In this document: piece after piece, positions 10,316-18,085 of the stretch
How the letters are laid out: every line of letters begins with the position of its first letter
Position numbering within the stretch: the first letter of the stretch is position 1
NCBI RefSeq assembly: GCF_030268885.1
Contig: NZ_BSSA01000005.1
Coordinates: 248,001 to 312,000 of the forward strand
DNA: 64,000 bases
Direction: 5' to 3'
Origin: Kitasatospora phosalacinea
GTDB taxonomy: Bacteria > Actinomycetota > Actinomycetes > Streptomycetales > Streptomycetaceae
Notes under the pieces: generated by a model
Told to the model about the DNA's origin: nothing
Database searches by the model: none
Seen by the model: only the letters and a program-made list of their open reading frames with translations
Program-made: the position numbers and the translations under genes

Positions 10316-10831
10316 TCAGCGCGGACCGCCGCCCGCCACCGCGTCCAACCCGCACCGGTACCAGGTGCCCTGCCGACCGCTGAGATCCTTCGGGTCGGCA
10401 GGGCCGACGGGGACGAAACCGGCCTTGAGCAGGACCCGCCGGGACGCGACGTTCTCCTCCGCGGCCGCCGCCCGCAGGTGCCCCAGCCCGTACCGCACCG
10501 CGGCCAGGCGACACACCTCCCGCACGGCCGAGGTCGCCACCCCGCGCCCGGCGACGTGCTGCGCGACCCGGTAGCCGAGCACCGCGCCACCGCCCCCGAT
10601 GTCGACCAGGTTGAACCGGCCGAGCACCGCCCCGTCCTCGGCGAGCAACAGGTGGAACGCACAGTCACCGGCCTCCTGCTCGGCCAGCAGCGCCCGGAAA
10701 CGCTCCGCGTACCGGGCGAAGAACGCGTCCCCGCGGTCGGGGACCGAAGCCGCGAAGTACGCACGGTTGGCCACCTCGAAGGCCAGCACCGCCTCCGCGT
10801 GATCAGCGCGCAACAACGTCAGTTCGACCAC
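10316..10831 (-). CDS. GNAT acetyltransferase (RimJ/RimL-like)
   Basis: A 171-residue GNAT protein. It shows LLRADHAEAVLAFEVANRAYF at the start, GRFNLVDIGGGGAVLGYRVA, the acetyl-CoA loop VAGRGVATSAV (Q/R-x-x-G-x-G/A) and ENVASRRVLLKAGF near the C-terminus, the pattern of ribosomal-protein N-acetyltransferase-like enzymes. The ATG at 10831 gives a complete fold. Its real acceptor (protein N-terminus, small amine or antibiotic) is not predictable. No operon partner is evident. Confidence 0.9.
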   Translation of the reverse strand: MVELTLLRADHAEAVLAFEVANRAYFAASVPDRGDAFFARYAERFRALLAEQEAGDCAFHLLLAEDGAVLGRFNLVDIGGGGAVLGYRVAQHVAGRGVATSAVREVCRLAAVRYGLGHLRAAAAEENVASRRVLLKAGFVPVGPADPKDLSGRQGTWYRCGLDAVAGGGPR

Positions 10832-11012
10832 GCCCCCGACCCTACCCGGCCCCGCGACCGGCCCGCTCCGCCGCGCCTGATGGCGCGACGACGGCCGCCC
10901 TGCGGGGGCGGGTTCGGCTCCCTCGCCCGTGCGCTGCCCGGACCGACCCGGAGTCGAACCCCGTCCCGGATCAGGCGTGCCGCCGGCTCGGGATCGTCCT
11001 CGGGGCGGTGGT

Positions 11013-11645
11013 TCACCCCTTGTAGACCAGCCCGGTCAGATTCCCGTGCGCGCTCCAGCCCAGCGACTCGTACAGCGCCCGGCCCTCGACCGTCGCCCCG
11101 AGCACGGCAGTCACAGCACCCTGCTCCAGCGCGGCATTGCCGAGCACCCGCATCACCAGGCTGCCCAGCCCCCGTCGCCGGTGCCCCTCGTCCGTCGCCA
11201 CCCGGTCGACCACGGCCACCCCGCCCACGACGGCGGTCCAGCCGTCGGCAGCGTACTCCCCGGCCCCGGTCCGCACGCGGACGTGGACGACCCCGTCCAC
11301 CACATCGGTGCCCAGCTCGTACCCGGCCGGCACCCGGACCTCGGCCGGGTGCAGCGGCGCGGTCATCATGATCTCGGGCCCGCCGATCTCCCAGCCCTCC
11401 CCGACCCAGGCCGACGCGGCCCGCGGGTCCACGAACGCCTTGATCCAGGTGTACGGCACGCGCTGCGCCGCCTCCGCCGCCGCCCGCACCAGCTCCTCGC
11501 GCGGGTCGAGCAGCACGTGCCGCGCCCGCTCCCGCTGACGCGGCGTCTCCACCCGCAGCCCCCACGGGTGTTCCACCGGTCCGACATCCCGCCGCGCCTT
11601 GGCCAGTCCCGCGACCCACCCCAGCATCAACTCCCTGTCCAGCAC
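11013..11645 (-). CDS. GNAT acetyltransferase with long N-terminal extension
   Basis: About 210 residues. The C-terminal half is a GNAT domain: VAVVDRVATDEGHRRRGLGSLVM holds strand 4 and the acetyl-CoA loop RRRGLGS, and VEGRALYESLGW is the closing helix. The N-terminal half (about 80 residues; GWVAGLAKARRDVGPVEHPW) is not a standard GNAT part and resembles the leading domain of some actinobacterial proteins. The upstream HAD gene stops 10 nt before, so the genes form an operon. GTG 11645 is preferred to GTG 11651, because TTAGGGGG is correctly spaced only for the former. Confidence 0.85.
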   Translation of the reverse strand: MLDRELMLGWVAGLAKARRDVGPVEHPWGLRVETPRQRERARHVLLDPREELVRAAAEAAQRVPYTWIKAFVDPRAASAWVGEGWEIGGPEIMMTAPLHPAEVRVPAGYELGTDVVDGVVHVRVRTGAGEYAADGWTAVVGGVAVVDRVATDEGHRRRGLGSLVMRVLGNAALEQGAVTAVLGATVEGRALYESLGWSAHGNLTGLVYKG

Positions 11646-11655
11646 GAGCACCCCC

Positions 11656-12567
11656 CTAAACGTGATCGAAACGCACAGCCTGACCGTCGTGCGCCCCGGA
11701 CCCTCCTGGGTGTTCAGAAGGCCTTCTCGGCCGGTGCGGTGCGTGTGGCACGGCCGCTCCGGTGTCCGGGCCGCCTGCCGGTGGGCGGTTGGCGTCCGTT
11801 CGAGGTCGCTTCCGCGCCAACGGGCCTCCCGGGGAAGCGAGTTCGGCGAGCGCGGTGAGCTCTTCGATCCGCAGCACCACCGCGTCCGCTCCCGTTCCCG
11901 CGCCGGTGCTCGTGGTCGGTTCGCCGGTGACGAAGTCGACGCCGCGGTCCAGCCAGATGCCGGTGAGCCCGGCGGCGGTGGCCGCGGTGACGTCGCCGGA
12001 GAGCATGTCGCCGACGTTGGCGGCCCGTTCGGGGACGGTGCGCAGCGCGTGGCAGGCGGCGGCGTACGCGGCGGGTTTGGCGCTGCCGAGTTCGGTCGGG
12101 GTCAGGACGGCCTCGAAGTGCTCCAGCAGCCCGAAGCGGGCCAGCTTGGCGCGCTGCTGCCCGGGGTCGCCGTTGGTGAGGACGGCGAGTCGCGGCGGGT
12201 GCGGGAGCCTCCCGAGGGCTTCGAGGGCGGGCCGTACGTCGGGGTAGCACCGCCAGGCGTCCGCGAACGCGGGGAGGTAGCGTTCGGCGGTCCAGGCGTC
12301 CAGCCCCGCCGGGCCCGCGGGGACGGGTTCGCCCAGCAGCGGCAGGAAGGACGCGACCCGCCGCCGGTGGTGCTCGGCGAACGAGCACGCGCCGTCCAGG
12401 TACTCCCGCATGTGCCGTGCCTCCAGGGCCCACCACGCCGCCGCCAACTCCTCCGGCGCAGCCGTCGCGTTCGGGGACTCCCGGACGATCCGGCCGATCG
12501 CGGCGAAGACCGCACCGCGGTGGTCGACCAGGGTGCCGTCCAGGTCGAAGAAGATCACGTCCGTCAT
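11656..12567 (-). CDS. HAD-superfamily hydrolase with unusual C-terminal tail
   Basis: A 303-residue protein. Motif I is FFDLDGTLVD, motif II is AVLTNGDPG, the Lys is in LGSAKPAAYAAA and motif IV is ANVGDMLSGDV; a helical cap lies between I and II. This is a standard phosphoglycolate-phosphatase-like HAD. After the fold ends (about residue 245) the frame runs on for some 60 Pro/Arg/Gly-rich residues (LARKRPRTDANRPPAGGPDT). That is unlike the family and may reflect a lost stop or a frameshift near the end. The stop lies 10 nt before the GNAT start. ATG 12567 is chosen; ATG 12579 is in frame upstream, and neither has a strong ribosome site. Confidence 0.85.
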   Translation of the reverse strand: MTDVIFFDLDGTLVDHRGAVFAAIGRIVRESPNATAAPEELAAAWWALEARHMREYLDGACSFAEHHRRRVASFLPLLGEPVPAGPAGLDAWTAERYLPAFADAWRCYPDVRPALEALGRLPHPPRLAVLTNGDPGQQRAKLARFGLLEHFEAVLTPTELGSAKPAAYAAACHALRTVPERAANVGDMLSGDVTAATAAGLTGIWLDRGVDFVTGEPTTSTGAGTGADAVVLRIEELTALAELASPGGPLARKRPRTDANRPPAGGPDTGAAVPHAPHRPRRPSEHPGGSGAHDGQAVRFDHV

Positions 12568-12670
12568 GCGGGAGATCATCCCGCGGCGCCGCATCCCCGC
12601 ACCAGACGGACGGAGGGTGCGGGAGACGGTCGAGGACAGGCCGGGCCGATCCACCCCGAGGGGGCCCACC

Positions 12671-13011
12671 GTGGGCGAGCAGTCCCACCCGTTCCACGAC
12701 GGGGCGAACGTCGCCCGGGAGTTGGCGCGTCGGCCCGGCGAACGCGACCGGGTCGTGGTCGCGGCCCCGGGCCGGGAGGTCGTCCTCCGGATCCGCGAGC
12801 ACTTCGACGGGGCGACGACGTCTGGATGTCCGACGTCCGCCGCGTCCCGCCCGAGGTCCTGCCGGAGATCGAGGCCCCGGTCCCGGGCCTCCGGCTGGAC
12901 CCCGCCCGGGAGCACTACCTCGAGGCCGTCCAGGACCTGCCGGACGGGCGCCTCCCGCTCCCCGGGCCCGGCGACCTCCCCCCCCCCCCGAGCCACCTGC
13001 CGCCCCCGTGA
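12671..13011 (+). pseudogene. Frameshifted hypothetical gene
   Basis: GTG 12671, after GAGGGGG, opens a frame encoding MGEQSHPFHDGANVARELAR and on to VVLRIREHFDG. At about 12808-12815 the sensible reading moves to another frame: DDVWMSDVRRVPPEVLPEIE, LDPAREHYLEAVQDLPDGRL, ending at TGA 13009. Adding one G to the GGGG run would restore FDGGDDVW, so a one-base loss in a homopolymer best explains the break (mutation or sequencing error). Near the end a run of 12 C (12978-12989) encodes prolines and adds doubt. I do not recognise the family. Confidence 0.55.
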
Positions 13012-13072
13012 ACCAGCTCCTGTGCATCAGCCCTCGTGAACCAGCTCGCGTGAGCCCGCCCGCGGGGGAGCG

Positions 13073-13423
13073 TCATCCACCGCCCCGGCGGGTCCGCTGG
13101 CGCGAGTCGTCGACCGCGGTCCGCGACCAGTCCAACTCGCCCGCGCGGTAGAGCTCGTCCAGCAGCACCCGCTGCAGCCGGTCCCAGGCCCCGGCCTCCT
13201 GCCAGTCCCGCAGCCGACGCCAGCACGTCATGCCCGAGCCGTAGCCCAACTCCTGCGGCAGCCACTCCCACTGGATCCCGGTGTGCAGCACGAACAGGAT
13301 GCCCTGCAGGCAGCCGCGGTCGTTCGCGGACGGGCGGCCCAGGCCCTGCCGCCGCACCGGCAGCAGCGGCTCGATCCGGCCCCACAGCTCGTCCGACACC
13401 AACCACGGCGCTCTCTTCCCCAC
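13073..13423 (-). pseudogene. Truncated IS5-family transposase (N-terminal domain only)
   Basis: About 110 residues match the leading domain of IS5/IS1647-type transposases: WLVSDELWGRIEPLLPVRRQ, GILFVLHTGIQWEWLPQELG, SGMTCWRRLRDWQEAGAWDR and LDWSRTAVDDSRQ. The frame then ends (RRGGG-stop) where intact proteins carry on into the DDE catalytic core, which is absent from this window. No terminal inverted repeats or target duplication were found around it. It is therefore a non-functional relic. It sits beside a frameshifted gene, marking a small scar in the chromosome. Confidence 0.8.
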
Positions 13424-13616
13424 GCCAGGCCCAACGAGCCGACTCCCGGACGGACATGGGCAGTACCCCGTTCGGCCACCCGTCCCGGCCCGCCGTGAAG
13501 GCTCCGACCGCCTCCCCCCGGAGGTCCCGGACGCCTGGAACGGCGGCGTCCGATCGACGGCGGACGGAAGTAACCCCAGCTCAGGCGGCTGGTCGGCCTC
13601 GTTTATGCTCACACCC

Positions 13617-13970
13617 ATGGCACTTGAATGGGAACAGATCATGGTCGACTCCGCCGACCCCATCGCCCTCGGGCACTGGTGGGCGGAGGCCCTCGGCTGG
13701 GTGGTGGTCGACGAGGACGAGGAGATCGTCGAGATCCGCCCCGAGCCGGACCGGCTGCCGGGGCTGCTGTTCGTGGGCGTGCCCGAGGGCAAGACGTCGA
13801 AGAACCGGCTCCACCCGGACTTCCGCCCCGATGACCAGCAGGCCGAGGTCGCCCGGCTGATCTCCCTGGGTGCCCGGCGCGCCGACCCCGTGCAGGACGA
13901 GCAGCACTGGGTGACCCTCCTCGACCCGGAGGGCAACGAGTTCTGCGTCCTGGGCGAGCGCAAGGGCTGA
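13617..13970 (+). CDS. VOC-family (glyoxalase-like) protein
   Basis: A 117-residue protein typical of the small actinobacterial glyoxalase/bleomycin-resistance-like family: MVDSADPIALGHWWAEALGW, VEIRPEPDRLPGLLFVGVPE, NRLHPDFRPDDQQAEVARLI and a final VTLLDPEGNEFCVLGE. The paired beta-alpha-beta-beta-beta repeats are visible. His in GHWW, His in RLHPDF and Glu in GNEFCVL could bind metal. The substrate is unknown. ATG 13617 is used; ATG 13605 in frame adds MLTP. Confidence 0.88.
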   Translation: MALEWEQIMVDSADPIALGHWWAEALGWVVVDEDEEIVEIRPEPDRLPGLLFVGVPEGKTSKNRLHPDFRPDDQQAEVARLISLGARRADPVQDEQHWVTLLDPEGNEFCVLGERKG

Positions 13971-14659
13971 GCCGGTCCGGGCCGCCGCTCGGCCGGAGGT
14001 GCCGGACGCCGGGGCGAGGCGTGGTCGCCGTGAGGTGATCGCGCCGTCGCGTGCACGTTCCGGACCGGTCCGCAGCGGGCGCACCGGCCGGTGGTCCGCC
14101 CGCGCCGCCCCGCCGGGACGCGTCGGGGCGGGCGTCGTCCCTCGGCCGTCGACGTTCCCGGTTACGAATGATCGGCCTCGGGGGGACGAGCGTCCGCGGG
14201 GTCCGCACGGAGGACGCGCCCGGCGTCGCGGCCCGCAGTGCGGCTCCTGCGCGGAGGACGCCGGAGCCCGTGATCCGCGCGTGAACGCGGACCGGGCCGC
14301 CGCACGCGGGCCGCAGCGGTTCGCGGAACCGGTGGTCGCCCCCCAGCGGCTGCTGCCCGGCGCCACTCCCGCCCCGGCCCGCGCCGCGTCCTGGCCGGGC
14401 GGTTCCGCACCCGCGCGCCACCCTCGACTCCCCGGCCCCGCCCGGCCGGAGTCCCCGCGGCCCGCGCTGCTGCGCGCCGCTCCCGCCCCGGCCGCACCCG
14501 CGTCCTCCCCCTCCCCGCGTCCCTCCCCCCGACTAAAAACAAGCACGCGTGCTTGCTTTGTCCCCGGCTTGCTGCCACGCTCGGTCGCGACCGGACACCC
14601 ACCGGCCCGGCCGCAGCCGTGAACGGCGTTCGGGCGCAGCGGAGTTGGGGAGGAGAACC
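13971..14659. other. Gene-free region upstream of the acyl-CoA catabolic operon
   Basis: About 690 nt with no credible gene on either strand; open frames here have biased Arg/Pro/Ala compositions typical of shadows. The last 120 nt contain an AT-rich TAAAAA stretch and the 16-bp palindrome at 14540-14555, which should be the operon's control region. Confidence 0.5.
14540..14555. promoter_or_regulatory. Perfect 16-bp palindrome CAAGCACGCGTGCTTG, probable TetR-type operator
   Basis: The palindrome is preceded by ACTAAAAA and followed by CTTTG. The symmetry extends imperfectly to AAA..TTT on both sides. It lies 105 nt before the start of the AtuA-like gene. TetR-family repressors of acyl-CoA catabolism often bind symmetric sites of this size; no regulator gene is adjacent. 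Confidence 0.6.
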
Positions 14660-16455
14660 GTGCTGCGGATCGGCAATGCCTCGGGGTTCTACGGGGACAG
14701 GTTCGGGGCGTTCCGCGAGATGCTGGCGGGCGGGCCGCTGGACGTGCTGACCGGCGACTACCTGGCCGAGTTGACGATGCTGATCCTGGCCCGGGACCGG
14801 TTGCGCGACCCGTCGCTGGGGTACGCGCGGACATTCCTGCGGCAGGCCGAGGAGTGTCTCGCCGAGGCGCTCGACCGCGGGGTGCGGATCGTGGTGAACG
14901 CGGGCGGCCTGAACCCCGGGCGGTTGGCCGCGGCCCTCGGCGAACTCGCCGGGCGCCAGGGCCTGCGGCCCCGGATCGGTCACGTCACGGGCGACGAACT
15001 CCTGCCCAGGGCCGAGGAGTTCGGCTGGACGGGGGAGGACCGGCGGCGTCCGCTGCTGGCCGCGAACGCCTACCTGGGGGCCTTCGGCATCGCCGAGTGC
15101 CTACGGGCCGGGGCGGACGTGGTGGTGACCGGCCGGGTGACGGACGCGGCCCTGGTGGTCGGTCCCGGCATCGCGCACCACGGCTGGACCCCCGAGGACC
15201 TGGACGCCCTGGCCGGGGCGGTGGTGGCCGGGCACGTCCTGGAGTGCGGGGCGCAGGCCACCGGCGGGAACTACGCCTTCTTCACCGAGCACGACGTCGA
15301 CCACCCGGGCTTCCCGATCGCCGAACTGCACGCCGACGGCAGCAGCGTGATCACCAAGCACCCCGGCACCGGCGGCGCGGTGACGGTGGAGACCGTCACC
15401 GCCCAACTCCTGTACGAGACGGGCGGGCCGCGCTACCTCGGGCCGGACGTCACGGCCCGGTTGGACACCGTGACGCTCACCGCGCAGGGCCGCGACCGGG
15501 TCCGGATCGACGGGGTGCGCGGCGAGGCGCCGCCCGCCACCCTCAGGGTCGGACTGAACCGGCTCGGCGGCTACCGCAACGAGCTGGTGTTCGTCCTCAC
15601 CGGGCTGGACACCGAGGCCAAGTCCGCCCTGGTGCGACGCCAGTTGACCCGCGCCCTGGCCGCCGACCCGAGCACTGCTCCGCCCACCGGCCCGCCCGCC
15701 GAACTGCGCTGGACCGAGACCCGCACCCACCACCCGGACGCCGACACCGAGGAGCGCGCCAGCACCCTGCTCCGGCTCACCGCCCGCGACCCGGACGAGC
15801 ACCGGGTCGGCCGCGCCCTCACCGCCGCCGCCGTCGAACTCGGCCTGTCCGGCTACCCGGGCTTCCACCTCACCGCCCCACCCGCCCGGCCCAGCCCCTA
15901 CGGCGTGTTCGAGACGAGGGAGGTGGACCGCCGGGCGGTCGACCACACCGCTCACCTGCCCGACGGCACCCGCATCCCCGTCCCCCCGGCGCCGACCGTC
16001 ACCACCCGCCAACCAGCCCTCCCCGCACCGTCGTTGCCCCGCCGCCCGCCCCCGGGCCGACCCGCCGCGCCCCGCTCGGCCTGGTCGCCGGGGCCCGCAG
16101 CGGCGACAAGGGCGGCGACGCCAACCTCGGCGTCTGGGCCCGGACCGCGGCCGGCTGGCCCTGGCTGGTGCACACCCTCACCATCGGCAAGCTCCGCGAA
16201 CTCCTGCCGGAGACAAGTGAGTTGACCATCGAGCGGCACCTGCTGCCGAACCTCCGGGCGGTCAACTTCACCCTCCACGGCCTGCTCGGCGAAGGCGTCG
16301 CCGCCCAGCACCGCTTCGACCCGCAGGCCAAGGCGCTGGGGGAGTGGCTGCGCTCCCGCCACCTCGACGTCCCGGAAACCCTCCTTCCGTTCACCCCGCC
16401 CCCTCCGCCGCACACCCCACCCCCGCTGCCGCACGCCCCGGAGGCCCCGCAGTGA
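14660..16455 (+). pseudogene. AtuA-like acyclic terpene utilisation family protein (DUF1446), frameshifted
   Basis: GTG 14660 follows GGGAGGAG. The first frame gives MLRIGNASGFYGDRFGAFRE, VNAGGLNPGRLAAALGEL, ADVVVTGRVTDAALVVGPGI and ATGGNYAFFTE, the DUF1446 core, to about residue 450. It then becomes nonsense and stops at 16225. From about 16060 the neighbouring frame carries LGLVAGARSGDKGGDANLGV and LPNLRAVNFTLHGLLGEGV, the C-terminal AtuA-like domain. It stops at TGA 16453-16455, overlapping the next start (GTGA). The intact gene was therefore one fused reading frame of about 600 codons, broken by one base in the C-rich linker (about 16020-16065). The family accompanies acyl-CoA carboxylases in terpenoid and leucine breakdown, but its reaction is unclear. 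Confidence 0.75.
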
Positions 16456-18050
16456 CCGTCCTGCCCACCCGGCTCGACCCGGCCGGGGCCGAGTACGCGG
16501 CCCACCGCGCCGCGATGCTGGCCAAGCTCGCCGAACTGGACGCCGAGCACGCCAAGGCACTGGCCGGTGGCGGCCCCGCGTACCTCGAACGGCACCGCGG
16601 TCGGGGAAAGCTCGCGGCCCGCGAGCGGATCGAGCTGCTGCTCGACCCGGACGCGCCGTTCCTCGAACTCTCGCCGCTCGCCGCCTGGGGCAGCCCCTAC
16701 CAGGTCGGGGCGGGGCTGGTCACCGGCATCGGCGCGGTGGCGGGCACCGAGTGCGTGATCACCGCCAACGACCCCACCGTGCGCGGCGGTTCGTCCAACC
16801 CGTGGACGCTGCGCAAGGCCCTGCGGGCCAACGAGATCGCGCTGCGCAACCGGCTCCCGCTGATCAACCTGGTCGAGTCCGGCGGTGCCGACCTGCCCAG
16901 CCAGAAGGAGGTGTTCGTCCCGGGCGGCGCCCTGTTCCGCGACCTGACCAGGCTGTCGGCGGCCGGGATCCCCACCGTGGCCGTGGTGTTCGGCAACTCC
17001 ACGGCGGGCGGCGCGTACGTGCCGGGCCTGTCCGACCACGTGATCATGGTGAAGGAACGGGCCAAGGTGTTCCTCGGCGGCCCGCCGCTGGTCAAGGTGG
17101 CCACCGGCGAGGAGTCCGACGACGAGTCGCTCGGCGGCGCCGAGATGCACGCCCGCACCTCCGGCCTCGCCGACCACCTCGCCCTCGACGAACCCGACGC
17201 GCTGCGGCTGGCCCGCCGGGTCGTCCACCGCCTGCACTGGCGCAAGTCGGGCCCGGCGCCCAGCAGTTCGTACCGGCCGCCGGAGTACCCGGAGGAGGAG
17301 TTGCTCGGCATCGTCCCCGGTGACCTCAGGACGCCGTTCGACCCGCGCGAGGTGATCGCCCGGATCGTCGACGGCTCCGACTTCGACGAGTTCAAGCCCC
17401 GTTACGGCACCGCCCTGGCCACCGGCTGGGCCACCCTGCACGGCCACCCGGTCGGGGTCCTGGCCAACGCCCGGGGCGTGCTGTTCAGCCAGGAGTCGCA
17501 GAAGGCCGCCCAGTTCATCCAGCTCGCCAACCAGCGGGACCGTCCGCTGCTCTTCCTGCACAACACCACCGGCTACATGGTCGGCCGGGAGTACGAGCAG
17601 GGCGGCATCATCAAGCACGGCGCGATGATGATCAACGCGGTGGCGAACAGCACCGTCCCGCACCTGTCCGTCCTGATGGGCGCCTCGTACGGGGCGGGGC
17701 ACTACGGCATGTGCGGCCGCGCCTACGACCCGCGCTTCCTGTTCGCCTGGCCGAGCGCCAGGTCCGCCGTGATGGGCCCGCAGCAACTCGCGGGTGTGCT
17801 CTCACTGGTGGCCCGCCAGTCCGCCGCCGCCAAGGGGCAGCCGTACGACGAGGAGGCCGACGCCGCGATCCGGGCCGCCGTCGAGCAGCAGATCGAGGCC
17901 GAGTCGCTGCCGGTGTTCCTCTCCGGCCGCCTCCACGACGACGGGGTGATCGACCCGCGCGACACCCGCACCGTCCTCGGCCTGTGCCTGTCCGCGATCC
18001 ACAGCGCCCCGGTCGAGGGCGCCCGCGGTTACGGCGTCTTCCGGATGTGA
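16452..18050 (+). CDS. Acyl-CoA carboxylase carboxyltransferase (beta) subunit
   Basis: A 532-residue biotin-dependent carboxyltransferase of the methylcrotonyl/geranyl/propionyl-CoA class. It has LERHRGRGKLAARERIELLL, the oxyanion region TVRGGSSNPWTLRKALRANE, NLVESGGADLPSQKEVFVPG, FGNSTAGGAYVPGLSDHVIM, then in the C-terminal crotonase fold QKAAQFIQLANQRDRPLLFL, MVGREYEQGGIIKHGAMMIN and GASYGAGHYGMCGRAYDPRF. These features resemble the methylcrotonyl-CoA carboxylase branch more than propionyl-CoA carboxylases. The GTG start overlaps the AtuA stop. It partners with the biotin-containing subunit 35 nt downstream. Confidence 0.93.
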   Translation: MTVLPTRLDPAGAEYAAHRAAMLAKLAELDAEHAKALAGGGPAYLERHRGRGKLAARERIELLLDPDAPFLELSPLAAWGSPYQVGAGLVTGIGAVAGTECVITANDPTVRGGSSNPWTLRKALRANEIALRNRLPLINLVESGGADLPSQKEVFVPGGALFRDLTRLSAAGIPTVAVVFGNSTAGGAYVPGLSDHVIMVKERAKVFLGGPPLVKVATGEESDDESLGGAEMHARTSGLADHLALDEPDALRLARRVVHRLHWRKSGPAPSSSYRPPEYPEEELLGIVPGDLRTPFDPREVIARIVDGSDFDEFKPRYGTALATGWATLHGHPVGVLANARGVLFSQESQKAAQFIQLANQRDRPLLFLHNTTGYMVGREYEQGGIIKHGAMMINAVANSTVPHLSVLMGASYGAGHYGMCGRAYDPRFLFAWPSARSAVMGPQQLAGVLSLVARQSAAAKGQPYDEEADAAIRAAVEQQIEAESLPVFLSGRLHDDGVIDPRDTRTVLGLCLSAIHSAPVEGARGYGVFRM

Positions 18051-18085
18051 CCACCAACAGCCTTGGCCAGGAAGGAAACTGACGA

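Noticed and set aside
10940-10990. A tRNA T-arm-like stretch (GGGTTCGACTCCGG on the minus strand)
   Set aside because: The stem does not pair properly, and no anticodon arm, D-arm or acceptor stem can be built around it.
13971-14659. A possible short gene in the gap before the AtuA-like gene
   Set aside because: Frames on both strands have Arg/Ala/Pro shadow composition, no ribosome sites and no recognisable motif.
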